Source: Microcystis elabens FACHB-917 (GTDB taxonomy: Bacteria > Cyanobacteriota > Cyanobacteriia > PCC-6307 > Cyanobiaceae). From it: a stretch of DNA of 51,888 nt. The notes beneath the pieces are model-generated. The model did no database searches and was not told the DNA's origin. It saw only the letters and a program-made list of their open reading frames with translations. The position numbers and the translations under genes are program-made. This document shows, in pieces, positions 45,281 through 51,709 of the stretch (the first letter of the stretch is position 1; each line of letters starts with the position of its first letter). The stretch covers positions 1 through 51,888 of the forward strand of contig NZ_JACJSZ010000019.1 in assembly GCF_014698445.1 (NCBI RefSeq), given 5' to 3'.

Positions 45281-45559
45281 ATGGCCAGCGGCATCACCGT
45301 CACCTCCAATCCGGATCCTGCGCAGCTGGAGAGCCTGGGCGTGATGAGCTGGCCCACCTGGGGCTGCGAGGTGAGCACGTTCCCCTGGACCTACGACGAG
45401 CAGGAGACCTGCCTGCTGCTGGAGGGCGACGTGACCGTCACCCCTGATGGCGGGGAGCCGGTGCGTTTTGGGGCGGGTGATCTGGTGGTGTTTGACGCCG
45501 GGTTGCGCTGCACCTGGGATGTCCACGCTCCGGTGCGCAAGCACTACCGCTTTGGTTGA
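45281..45559 (+). CDS. Small cupin-domain protein (cupin_3/DUF861 type)
   Basis: A 92-residue single-domain cupin: WPTWGCEVSTFPWTYDEQET then LLLEGDVTVTPDGGEPVRFG and AGDLVVFDAGLRCTWDV. The motif order fits cupin_3 (ureidoglycine/ethanolamine-type), where the usual metal histidines are partly replaced (here W, E and D). Function unknown. ATG at 45281. A small plus-strand ORF follows. Confidence 0.85.
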   Translation: MASGITVTSNPDPAQLESLGVMSWPTWGCEVSTFPWTYDEQETCLLLEGDVTVTPDGGEPVRFGAGDLVVFDAGLRCTWDVHAPVRKHYRFG

Positions 45560-45596
45560 GCACTTCAGCAACAGTGGGGCCGCCAGAGTGGAGCTG

Positions 45597-45830
45597 ATGC
45601 AGACACCGCTTCCCTCGCCCCGTGAGACCACCGAGGCGATGGTGCGCAACATCGGCCGTGAGCTGGCGGAGATCGAGCAGGCCATCGGCCGCTGCCGGGG
45701 TGATGCGGTGGCTGAGCCGGAGCTGACGGGCACCTGGATGGCCCACCTGCTGATCAGCAGCGATGCGCTGCTGCACAACCTGCTGATCGAGTCGGCCCGG
45801 CGGCCGCAGCGGATCAGCGGTCCGGGGTAA
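45597..45830 (+). CDS. Small hypothetical protein
   Basis: A 77-residue helical ORF from the ATG at 45597: MQTPLPSPRETTEAMVRNIG, RELAEIEQAIGRCRGD, TGTWMAHLLISSDALLHNLL. The helices look real and the codon use matches the cupin gene 38 bp upstream. No domain recognised. Its end overlaps the convergent two-helix membrane protein by 17 bp. Confidence 0.5.
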   Translation: MQTPLPSPRETTEAMVRNIGRELAEIEQAIGRCRGDAVAEPELTGTWMAHLLISSDALLHNLLIESARRPQRISGPG

Positions 45831-46038
45831 CTGGCCGGGTCCAGCGCCGGTAGAGCCAGAACCCCCCTGCGCCCCAGAGCAGGCTCCAGAGGACGAAGGT
45901 GGCGGCGGTGCCCAGCTGGCCGCCTTCAAGGGAATAGACGCCGGCGTTGATCAGGCCGGCATCGATCAGAGAGCCGCCGATACCCCAACCCAGCACCCAG
46001 GTGAACAAAAAGCCGATGGCCTGGAGGTTGCCTGTCAT
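45814..46038 (-). CDS. Two-helix membrane protein, hypothetical
   Basis: A 74-residue protein with two hydrophobic helices (LQAIGFLFTWVLGWGIGGSL and AATFVLWSLLWGAGGFWLY) and a basic C-terminus. It lies just downstream of the hli-operon terminator, on the same strand, with its own start at 46038. Possibly another thylakoid-associated small protein; not identified. Confidence 0.6.
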   Translation of the reverse strand: MTGNLQAIGFLFTWVLGWGIGGSLIDAGLINAGVYSLEGGQLGTAATFVLWSLLWGAGGFWLYRRWTRPVTPDR

Positions 46039-46065
46039 GGGAGAAGGGATTCAGCGGTGGCCATC

Positions 46066-46092
46066 AAAAACCCCCGGCGCTGGGACCGGGGG
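46066..46092 (-). terminator. Rho-independent terminator of the hli operon
   Basis: On the minus strand CCCCCGG-TCCCAGCG-CCGGGGG is followed by TTTTT. The 7-bp GC stem and U-tract lie 27 bp past the stop of the last hli gene, so the operon ends here. Confidence 0.88.
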
Positions 46093-46119
46093 TGATGGTT
46101 GTTTGAGCCGAGCAGGGGC

Positions 46120-46356
46120 TCAGAAGCAGAAGCGCAGGAACTGGGTGCGACAGGCGACATAGCCATCCACCAGGGCACCCAGGCCGATCTGGTGGGCGAT
46201 GCCGGAGCCGGTGATGGCTTCCGTGAGGATGCCGATCACGATGCCGAGCATGGCGGCGCGGCCGTTGAACAGTTCCACGCGCTTGAGCTGCTGCATGTGG
46301 ATGAGCTCCTCGGCGCGGTTCTGAAACCACTGGTCGTTGGCGGGGGTGTTGGTCAT
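46120..46356 (-). CDS. hli: High-light-inducible protein (HLIP), 78 aa
   Basis: Single-helix chlorophyll-binding protein of the CAB/ELIP/HLIP family, protecting photosystem II and its assembly from light damage. The signature is VELFNGRAAMLGIVIGILTE (ExxNGRxAMLG pattern, about residues 28-47), with a soluble N-terminus (QWFQNRAEELIHMQQLKR) typical of longer Hli proteins. An unusual C-terminal tail (VDGYVACRTQFLRFCF) has two cysteines and aromatic residues. Last gene of a four-gene minus-strand operon. Confidence 0.93.
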   Translation of the reverse strand: MTNTPANDQWFQNRAEELIHMQQLKRVELFNGRAAMLGIVIGILTEAITGSGIAHQIGLGALVDGYVACRTQFLRFCF

Positions 46357-46404
46357 GGGACTGGCCTCGGGAGTGGTGGGAAAGGAAGCGGCAAGCTGGT
46401 GGCG

Positions 46405-46485
46405 TCAGACGGCAGTGCTGGGCTGCAGCACCAGGGCGGTGATCAGCCAGGCACCGATCAACAGCAGGGCGGCGGTGGCTGTCAT
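46405..46485 (-). CDS. 26-residue single-helix membrane microprotein
   Basis: The ATG at 46485 overlaps the TGA of the 39-residue ORF upstream (ATGA). Sequence MTATAALLLIGAWLITALVL then QPSTAV: almost entirely one transmembrane helix. It sits between two hli genes in one operon, so a role beside HLIPs or photosystem II is a fair inference. Not an annotated family to my knowledge. Confidence 0.6.
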   Translation of the reverse strand: MTATAALLLIGAWLITALVLQPSTAV

Positions 46486-46601
46486 CGGGGGCTGGTGGGG
46501 GCGAGGTCGCTGGGGCGGCTGAGCAAGAAGACGGTCATTGTGGTGAGCAGCACCACCAGGGCGGCGACAGCAGCGATGGCGGCGGAGTAGTTGGATTCCA
46601 T
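46482..46601 (-). CDS. 39-residue single-helix membrane microprotein
   Basis: From the ATG at 46601: MESNYSAAIAAVAALVVLLT then TMTVFLLSRPSDLAPTSPR. One transmembrane helix with a short polar N-terminus and a Pro/Ser-rich C-terminus, similar in plan to the small photosystem II subunits. It begins 5 bp after the stop of the upstream hli gene and shares an ATGA with the next ORF, so translation of all four genes appears linked. Confidence 0.65.
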   Translation of the reverse strand: MESNYSAAIAAVAALVVLLTTMTVFLLSRPSDLAPTSPR

Positions 46602-46606
46602 GGCGA

Positions 46607-46750
46607 TCAACCGAGCCCGATCTGCTGGAGGATGCCCTGGCCGGTGAGCAGCTCGGTAGCCAGACCGATCACGAAGCCGAGCATCGCCAGACGGCCGTTC
46701 CAGGTTTCCGCGAATTCGATAAACCCGAAGCGGGGAGAGAGCTCAGCCAT
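46607..46750 (-). CDS. hli: High-light-inducible protein (HLIP), 47 aa
   Basis: Short HLIP from the ATG at 46750: MAELSPRFGFIEFAETWNGR then LAMLGFVIGLATELLTGQGI. The ETWNGRLAMLG segment is the chlorophyll-binding signature, and the GQGILQQIGLG end is typical of the minimal HliA/B/C form. First gene of the operon, with a promoter-like sequence directly upstream. Confidence 0.95.
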   Translation of the reverse strand: MAELSPRFGFIEFAETWNGRLAMLGFVIGLATELLTGQGILQQIGLG

Positions 46751-46751
46751 G

Positions 46752-46795
46752 AGTGTTTCAGATTGTTACGGCAACTGTAACGCCATGTGAAGCAG
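46752..46795 (-). promoter_or_regulatory. Predicted hli operon promoter with inverted repeat
   Basis: On the minus strand TTCACA and TAACAA are 17 bp apart and end about 16 bp before the first hli ATG, a plausible sigma-70 promoter. GTTAC and GTAAC, 7 bp apart, form an inverted repeat inside it. It resembles the GTTACA half-sites of the RpaB HLR1 element, but the spacing differs from the usual direct repeat. Confidence 0.5.
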
Positions 46796-46852
46796 TGGGG
46801 CAAGGCGGGTTGCCGCATGGAGGCCGCGGTAGTGGGGGAGCTTCTGCGGCCG

Positions 46853-47458
46853 TCAGCCCACGGACTCCACGCCCTCCTCGGCAGCAGGCGCCGAACGCCG
46901 GGCCGGCAGGTAGATCCACTCCCCCGCCGGCAGCGGCGTGGAGGGCAGGTAGCCCGGCACCAGTAGCTGCATCCCGGCGGGGAGGGGAGTCGTGGAGCGG
47001 TAGATCGGCAGCAGCAGGGTGGTGCCAGCCGGCGGCGGTTCCTCGCTGGGCCAGCTGCTCAGCTCCGGGTTGAACTGACGCAGCAGGGAGAGGCTGAGGT
47101 TCTGCTCGGCCGCCACGCTGCTCAAGGTCTCGCCCTCACCGAGCACGTAGGGCTCGCTCTGCTGCAGCATCGGGTTGAGGCTGCGCAGCTTGGTTTCCGT
47201 GGTGCCGTGTCGGCCAGCCAGCACCGCCAGCGAATCCCCCTCGACAGAGGTGATCGTCTGGGTACTCTCCAGCTGGGGGTTGATCCGCCGCAAGGTGGCC
47301 ACGGTGGTGCCGTAGCGCTCGGCGATCAGGTTCAAGGTGTCGCCGTCCCTGAGCACCAGCACGCTGTGGAGCCGGAGCACCAGCTGGATCGCTTCCCCCA
47401 GCAGCGGCTGCACCAGCAGGCCGATGCCGCCGGGTCCGTAATCCGCCCCGAAGTGCAT
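46853..47458 (-). CDS. LysM-repeat protein, phage-type
   Basis: About 201 residues from the ATG at 47458, which overlaps the previous stop (TGATG). Three LysM-like units are visible: VLRDGDTLNLIAERYGTTVA..LRRINP, VEGDSLAVLAGRHGTTETKLRSLNP, LGEGETLSSVAAEQNLSLSLLRQFNP, then Pro-rich strands (TLLLPIYRSTTPLPAGMQLL). LysM binds peptidoglycan or tail structures; similar proteins occur in phage tail modules. A longer GTG-started frame (47539) exists but would overlap the upstream gene by 80 bp. Confidence 0.75.
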   Translation of the reverse strand: MHFGADYGPGGIGLLVQPLLGEAIQLVLRLHSVLVLRDGDTLNLIAERYGTTVATLRRINPQLESTQTITSVEGDSLAVLAGRHGTTETKLRSLNPMLQQSEPYVLGEGETLSSVAAEQNLSLSLLRQFNPELSSWPSEEPPPAGTTLLLPIYRSTTPLPAGMQLLVPGYLPSTPLPAGEWIYLPARRSAPAAEEGVESVG

Positions 47459-47994
47459 CACCTGGCAGCCAGCGAACTGGGCCCAGCCGCCACTGGGCAG
47501 ACCGCCCTCCGGTTGCAGCAGGGCAGATCCCCCAGCCACATCACCCCCTGGCAGGGGGCCTGCACCGTGCCCAGCAGCGACGGGTCCCAGGGCAGCGGCG
47601 CCTCAGCGCGGAAACCCGGGGTGGCCCAATTCAGTTCAGCCGCCAGCCAGTCGAAGGTGTTGCTGGTGCTCACCGGCAGGATCGCCGCCCGGCAGAGGTA
47701 GCCGCGCAGCAGCACGTCCCCGGGGTCGGTGAAGGCGGTGTCGTTGTAGCCGCTGACGATGCCGCTCTGCTCCAGAAAGCAGTCGATCACGTGGCGGCGG
47801 ATCGGAACCGGATTGCGGCTCTCGGGCCGGTCCACCTCAAACAGGCAGAGGCGGGCATTGGCGTAGGGCTGCAGCGCCAGCCAGAGAGGCGAGGCCCCAG
47901 GGGGCGCAGCAACGGTCTGGGCCAGCTGACCCCACAGCGGAGCACCCCGCAGGGGGTTGAGGCCCTGGTTGAGCGGCGAGAGGGACTGCTCCAT
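47458..47994 (-). CDS. Phage-type hypothetical protein (178 aa)
   Basis: Starts MEQSLSPLNQGLNPLRGAPL. Contains RLCLFEVDRPESRNPVPIRR, then HVIDCFLEQSGIVSGYNDTA with FTDPGDVLLRGYLCRAAILP. The mix of strands and its place between a LysM protein and another phage-like ORF suggest a virion or tail component; no family assigned. The stop overlaps the LysM gene start, and its own start is 3 bp after the upstream stop. Confidence 0.6.
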   Translation of the reverse strand: MEQSLSPLNQGLNPLRGAPLWGQLAQTVAAPPGASPLWLALQPYANARLCLFEVDRPESRNPVPIRRHVIDCFLEQSGIVSGYNDTAFTDPGDVLLRGYLCRAAILPVSTSNTFDWLAAELNWATPGFRAEAPLPWDPSLLGTVQAPCQGVMWLGDLPCCNRRAVCPVAAGPSSLAAR

Positions 47995-47997
47995 CGC

Positions 47998-48495
47998 TCA
48001 GCCCCGCACCAGTGATTCGCGGAAGGGGTCCGGGTTGCACTGGCGCCAGTTCTGCAACCGCGGCAGCAGCAGCGCCAGCTGGCCGATGTGCTGGCTGCGC
48101 TGCCGGTTCAGCACCACCGCCGGAGATGGGCCCGCAGGGTTCCACTCGGTGTCGGTTTCCTCCAGCAGCAGCTCGGTGGCATACTCCACCACCGCCAACT
48201 TGCTCAGCGGCAGCGGGTTGGGCACCACCCCGCCGGCTACGCCCTTGCGCCTGCTGCACACCGGGCTGTTCACTTCAGCCGGCGTCAGGGTCGCCAGCTG
48301 CTGATCCAGGGCGGCGATGGCATCAAGGTGGCTCTGGGCCGTGCACACCCCCGTGGGGTAGTGGGTCTGCAGCTGCGCCATCTCCCGGTTCAGGGCCGCC
48401 AGGGCAGCGCTGGTGACGGGAATGGAGAGGGCGATCCGCAGGGCCTCGGCGTCGCCAGGGCGCCAGCTGCAGGTGGGAGGGGAGGTCTGGGTCAT
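47998..48495 (-). CDS. Phage-type hypothetical protein (165 aa)
   Basis: From the ATG at 48495 (MTQTSPPTCSWRPGDAEAL) the protein is helical: ALAALNREMAQLQTHYPTGV, SHLDAIAALDQQLATLTPAE, LNRQRSQHIGQLALLLPRLQ. In-frame ATG at 48534 would begin inside the MITE flank. Resembles small head or tail assembly proteins. It is close to the MITE insertion, which may have cut its native promoter. Confidence 0.55.
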   Translation of the reverse strand: MTQTSPPTCSWRPGDAEALRIALSIPVTSAALAALNREMAQLQTHYPTGVCTAQSHLDAIAALDQQLATLTPAEVNSPVCSRRKGVAGGVVPNPLPLSKLAVVEYATELLLEETDTEWNPAGPSPAVVLNRQRSQHIGQLALLLPRLQNWRQCNPDPFRESLVRG

Positions 48496-48530
48496 GCTCT
48501 CCCTTGCCAGCTCAGCACCCTCGAGTTGGT

Positions 48531-48538
48531 TCATCCCT
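48531..48538 (+). repeat. Left target-site duplication of the MITE
   Basis: TCATCCCT, immediately left of the first inverted repeat; the identical octamer follows the right inverted repeat. Confidence 0.75.
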
Positions 48539-48692
48539 CCTGATCAGCAACGAAGCTCCGCAGTGACAATTTGCCGTCGTTCAGGGATGCCGACCAGTGC
48601 CGCATAAGGCCACAAAAGACAGCTTCCGCAGGACATCTGCCTTTATGCGTTCAAAAGCAATAACATGATGCGGAGCTTTGTTGCTGATCAGG
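48539..48692. mobile_element. 154-bp MITE with 24-bp terminal inverted repeats
   Basis: Left end CCTGATCAGCAACGAAGCTC then CGCA (48539-48562); the right end (48669-48692) is its reverse complement with one mismatch. Flanks carry identical 8-bp TCATCCCT, as left by transposition. No ORF lies inside; an internal pair CGCATAAGGC/GCCTTTATGCG can fold. It is a non-autonomous element that would need a transposase supplied in trans. Confidence 0.85.
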
Positions 48693-48700
48693 TCATCCCT
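48693..48700 (+). repeat. Right target-site duplication of the MITE
   Basis: TCATCCCT directly after the right inverted repeat, matching the left copy. A third copy at 48719-48726 belongs to the toxin-antitoxin hairpin, so the octamer is locally common. Confidence 0.7.
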
Positions 48701-48719
48701 TAAATTGATCCCATCTGAT

Positions 48720-48735
48720 CATCCCTGGAGGGATG
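48720..48735 (+). promoter_or_regulatory. Inverted repeat over the antitoxin ribosome-binding site
   Basis: CATCCCT-GG-AGGGATG, perfect 7-bp arms. The GGAGGG Shine-Dalgarno lies within it and the antitoxin ATG follows 4 bp later (48740). It could be the operator of the toxin-antitoxin pair or an RNA hairpin hiding the ribosome site. Confidence 0.6.
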
Positions 48736-48739
48736 GGCC

Positions 48740-49102
48740 ATGCATGCGGTGAGCGTGAGCGGGCTCAAGCACAACCCCGCGGAGGCCCTGCGCCAGGCGC
48801 GCAGCGCTCCGGTGGTGGTGCTCAACCGCGACCATCCCGACGCGGTGTTGATCGGACTGGAGGAGGGGGGAGTGCTGCAGGCCCCGGGGGTGCGGGCAGC
48901 ACTGGCGACGGCACTGTTCCGCGATGGGGAGCTGTCGCTGGTGCGGGCCGCCCGTGTCGCCGAGATGGATGTGGCCAGCTTCATCTCCCACCTCGGCCGC
49001 CTCGGCATCCCAGCGATCCGTCTCACGGCCGCTGAAACCAACGCCGATCTCGACACCCTGGAGCAGTGGCTGCAATCGTCATCAGCGACGCCAGCCCGCT
49101 GA
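48740..49102 (+). CDS. Antitoxin: Phd-like N-terminus fused to UPF0175-like C-terminus
   Basis: A 120-residue protein in two parts. Residues 1-45 (VSVSGLKHNPAEALRQARSA, PVVVLNRDHPDAVLIGL) look like the DNA-binding Phd/YefM fold. Residues 50-105 (ALATALFRDGELSLVRAARV, AEMDVASFISHLGRLGIP) look like UPF0175, a small-antitoxin family usually paired with DUF3368 toxins. It overlaps the downstream toxin gene by 37 bp. Confidence 0.75.
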   Translation: MHAVSVSGLKHNPAEALRQARSAPVVVLNRDHPDAVLIGLEEGGVLQAPGVRAALATALFRDGELSLVRAARVAEMDVASFISHLGRLGIPAIRLTAAETNADLDTLEQWLQSSSATPAR

Positions 49103-49554
49103 TCGCGCTGGCCAGGGTGAACGGGCTGCTCTGGCTGCAACAGCTGTTCACCGCGGTCGTGATCACCGACGTGGTGCTCGCTGAGGTGCTCACGGGCCGC
49201 TATCCAGAGACGGAGGCCCCGATCCAGCAGGCCCTGGCTGCGGGCTGGTTGCAGGCCGTCGCCGTTGACAGCAGCGAACCGGTGCTGCCCGATCTCGATG
49301 AGGGGGAGGCGGCCAGCATCCGTCTTGCACTGGTTAGTGGCCCCCAGGTACTGCTGCTGATCGATGAGCGTGCCGGGCGGGCGGTGGCCCAGGAGCTTGG
49401 CCTCAGCGTGGCCGGCACCGCCGCCGTGATCGGCCTGGCCAGGCAGCGCGGCCTGATTCCCTCCGCCAGGGATGTGTTCGCTGCCCTGCATGCCACCGAT
49501 TTCCGCATCGCTCCAGCCGTGATTCAGGCCGTGCTGGACCGCTGTGGCGACTGA
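49066..49554 (+). CDS. DUF3368 PIN-like toxin
   Basis: A 162-residue PIN-fold predicted ribonuclease. DASPLIALARVNGL holds the first acidic residue, TDVVLAEVLTG the second, DEGEAASIRLAL the third, LLIDERAGRAVAQELGL the fourth, and GTAAVIGLARQRGLI is the DUF3368 mark. GTG start at 49066 inside the antitoxin gene, a typical arrangement. Likely degrades RNA when not neutralised. Confidence 0.85.
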   Translation: MAAIVISDASPLIALARVNGLLWLQQLFTAVVITDVVLAEVLTGRYPETEAPIQQALAAGWLQAVAVDSSEPVLPDLDEGEAASIRLALVSGPQVLLLIDERAGRAVAQELGLSVAGTAAVIGLARQRGLIPSARDVFAALHATDFRIAPAVIQAVLDRCGD

Positions 49555-49590
49555 ACGGCTACCGCCGCCAGCAGTCCCATGCAGCGGGTC

Positions 49591-51120
49591 TTAGTCGGCC
49601 CTGTCAGCCAGCCCCAGCTGCTGGCGCAGTTCGGCCCCATCGATCACCCCCCGCTCATGCAGCACCAGCCACTCCTGCACCGAGGGCTGGGGTTTGCGCG
49701 GTGGCTGGGGTGGCACCAGCGGGCAGATCTCCACGCTGCAGGCCGGGGTGTCGGAGAGCTTTTCGCCGGTGAGGCGGGTCCACTGGCGCAGCAGGGTGCT
49801 GAGCATCCAGCTCTTCTGACCAGCGAGCGACTGCAGCACCGCAAAGCTCTGGCCGGCAGTCAGGGAAATCTCCAGCTCGGTGCGGGCCGGGCCGTGGCCG
49901 GCGGCCGGGATCAGGGCGTCGCGGCGCATCGCCTCTTCCAGCTGCTGCAGGTAGGCCCGGTGCTCCGCCAGCGAGCGGGCCTCGATCTCGACCCACTGGA
50001 ACGTGGCGCCCTCGGGCAGGTCCATGAAGGAGGAGGTGGAGAGCACCAGTCGCTGGGGGCGTTGGCCTTTTGCCCCACCGGTGGCCGGACCCGAGCCAAG
50101 GGCACCGTCGCTGCGGCGGAAGCCGTAGGCATCGACCAGCCCGGTGCGCACGCCAACCGGCAGGGCGGTGCGGGAGAGGAGGTCTTCGTATTCGCTGCGG
50201 CAGCGGTAGTGGTTGAGGTACTGGTGAGCCAGGCCCAGGTGGGGCAGATCGCCCTCACCGAAGGCGCTGCCATCCATCAAGTACCAGAGGGCCGGCAGGT
50301 CAAAGCGCTGGGGCATCTGTTCCGGCTCACCCACCGGCACCACGTCGTAGCCATCGACGGCGCCGGGATTGGGGTTGGCCTGCCAGCTGCGCAGCACCAG
50401 GCCGTCATCCGTCACCGAAAGGCTGCGGTAGAGCCAGGCCTGTGGATCGGGTACCAGGCCGCCGTGGGCATCGATCACCACCGTGGGCACAGCCGCATTG
50501 CCGCTGGCGAAGCGGGGAGGCAGGGCCTGCCGGCGTGGCTCCCGCCAGACGATCTCCAACGGCCCTGATGCCGGAGCACCGCTGGCGCCGTCGGTAGGCA
50601 GGCGCCAGTTGAGCAGGTCGCCACGGGGCACCAGCTGGAGACGGGGCAACGAGAGCCGGTCGCCCTTGGCGAGAGCCTCCAGCCGGTCACCTTCTGAGGG
50701 CCAGCTGTGCTGGGGCGGCAGCTGCAGGATCAGACAGCCGCCATCGTGCAGGGTGAGCAGGTTGGCCAGGAACAGGAACACCCCCAGGTCGGTGCCCTGG
50801 CCGTCCACATCGGTGGACACCCGGGTCAGCGAGTCGGGCAGCTCCTGCCAGGCTAGCCGCGACAGCATCCTCGCGTAGGTGCGCAGGACATCGCGGTAGA
50901 AGCCGGGGGGCCGGGCAGCCTCCAGCCGCTTGAGGTAGCAGGTCTCGGGTTCCCCGATGCCGCGGGGCAGATAAACCGGCCGGCGGCTGGTGCCGCCAGG
51001 CAGCTCCAGCAGGGTCCAGCAGTCGTAGACGAGCTGCAGGCGATCCCTCAGGCCGGAGAGGGTGGGGTGTTCCAGCCAGGGGGGGCTCAGCAGGAGCTTG
51101 GGGAGATGGCTTGGGGAGCT
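49591..51120 (-). CDS. DUF4055 phage portal-like protein, N-terminal frame uncertain
   Basis: A portal-type head protein of tailed phages, DUF4055 family. Conserved stretches: GFYRDVLRTYARMLSRLAW, TDVDGQGTDLGVFLFLANLL, DLPALWYLMDGSAFGEGDLP, HLGLAHQYLNHYRCRSEYED, and a C-terminal 430-510 region with QSFAVLQSLAGQKSWMLSTL. The first usual start codon in frame is at 50868, but the frame is clearly coding to about 51120 (WLEHPTLSGLRDRLQLVYDC). A separate frame starting at an ATG at 51224 (MATAATSSRLCAKPP) stops at 51087, so one frameshift near 51090-51120 probably breaks the gene. Likely part of a decayed prophage. Confidence 0.7.
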   Translation of the reverse strand, partial: SSPSHLPKLLLSPPWLEHPTLSGLRDRLQLVYDCWTLLELPGGTSRRPVYLPRGIGEPETCYLKRLEAARPPGFYRDVLRTYARMLSRLAWQELPDSLTRVSTDVDGQGTDLGVFLFLANLLTLHDGGCLILQLPPQHSWPSEGDRLEALAKGDRLSLPRLQLVPRGDLLNWRLPTDGASGAPASGPLEIVWREPRRQALPPRFASGNAAVPTVVIDAHGGLVPDPQAWLYRSLSVTDDGLVLRSWQANPNPGAVDGYDVVPVGEPEQMPQRFDLPALWYLMDGSAFGEGDLPHLGLAHQYLNHYRCRSEYEDLLSRTALPVGVRTGLVDAYGFRRSDGALGSGPATGGAKGQRPQRLVLSTSSFMDLPEGATFQWVEIEARSLAEHRAYLQQLEEAMRRDALIPAAGHGPARTELEISLTAGQSFAVLQSLAGQKSWMLSTLLRQWTRLTGEKLSDTPACSVEICPLVPPQPPRKPQPSVQEWLVLHERGVIDGAELRQQLGLADRAD

Positions 51121-51224
51121 TGGGTATCCCAGTGGTGGACGCTTTGCCGCTGGGGAATTGTGTGGCCTTGATTCTGATCGGGGGGCTTGGCACAGAGGCG
51201 TGATGAGGTAGCAGCTGTTGCCAT

Positions 51225-51479
51225 CTCTTGCTCCGCGCGCAACATCCTCGCCAGAGGCCGCTGGCAGATCAGGATCAACCTGTCGCAGTCAATACAGAGA
51301 GCCTCTCCCGCCGTCGAGATGCTGGCGTCCCCTGCAGTGGTGTAATTCCCCCGGCACCCCCACCCCGGCGTAGCCGGGGTGGGCCGCTCACCTCAGACGG
51401 CTGGCCCAGCGGCCGGCATTGCAAGAGGTGGGCAGGTCCGTTTCCCTGGTTCGAGCACCACCTCAACCAGACAGACCAT
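51225..51479. other. Non-coding stretch between portal remnant and intron end
   Basis: No gene supported. A GC-rich inverted repeat, CCACCCCGGC-GTA-GCCGGGGTGG (51360-51382), can form a strong hairpin but has no T-tract. The part beside the intron end is presumably the downstream exon or target of the intron. Confidence 0.4.
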
Positions 51480-51553
51480 GTCGAGTCACCCCGAGGAACT
51501 TCCCCCCGAGGTGCTCACAGAACCGTACGTGACACTCTCGTGTCATACGGCTC
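51480..51553 (-). ncRNA. Group II intron 3' end: domains V and VI
   Basis: On the minus strand 51553-51520 spells a canonical 34-nt domain V: GAGCCGTATG, stem ACAC, a GAGA tetraloop, GTGTC, ACGTACGGTTC, with the catalytic AGC. Domain VI follows (51519-51482) with a CACCTCGGGG/CCTCGGGGTG stem, and the intron would end at C51480 in the expected AC. The rest of the intron is missing apart from a short maturase tail. Confidence 0.8.
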
Positions 51554-51556
51554 CCA

Positions 51557-51625
51557 TCATCCACCTACCACTTCACTGGCTCGACGCCAGTGCGCGAACA
51601 GATCACGATGACCAGACCTGATCCT
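51557..51625 (-). pseudogene. C-terminal tail of a group II intron reverse transcriptase/maturase
   Basis: Just upstream of domain V the minus strand reads HRDLFAHWRRASEVVGG then stop, which resembles the last residues of intron-encoded reverse transcriptases before domain V. Only about 20 codons survive. Identification depends on its position. Confidence 0.5.
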
Positions 51626-51639
51626 GACAAGTAGTCGCC

Positions 51640-51673
51640 AGCTCCGGAGCCGATGGCCCCGGAGCTTTTTATA
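51640..51673 (+). terminator. Rho-independent terminator-like hairpin
   Basis: AGCTCCGG (51640-51647) pairs with CCGGAGCT (51659-51666), followed by TTTTT. A good plus-strand terminator with no obvious plus-strand gene before it; it may be a leftover of a lost gene or block read-through from the mobile region. Confidence 0.7.
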
Positions 51674-51709
51674 CTTCTGCCGTAACCAGGCTGCAATTCT
51701 GTCATCTAG

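Noticed and set aside
46752-46795. Classical HLR1 (RpaB) element before hli
   Set aside because: GTTACA-type half-sites are present but spaced 12 rather than 10 and inverted, so only a weak resemblance is claimed.
46853-47994. Possible frameshift joining the 178-aa ORF and the LysM gene
   Set aside because: A clean TGATG stop-start overlap at 47456-47460 explains the arrangement as two coupled genes.
51360-51382. Strong GC hairpin considered as a terminator
   Set aside because: No T-tract on either strand.
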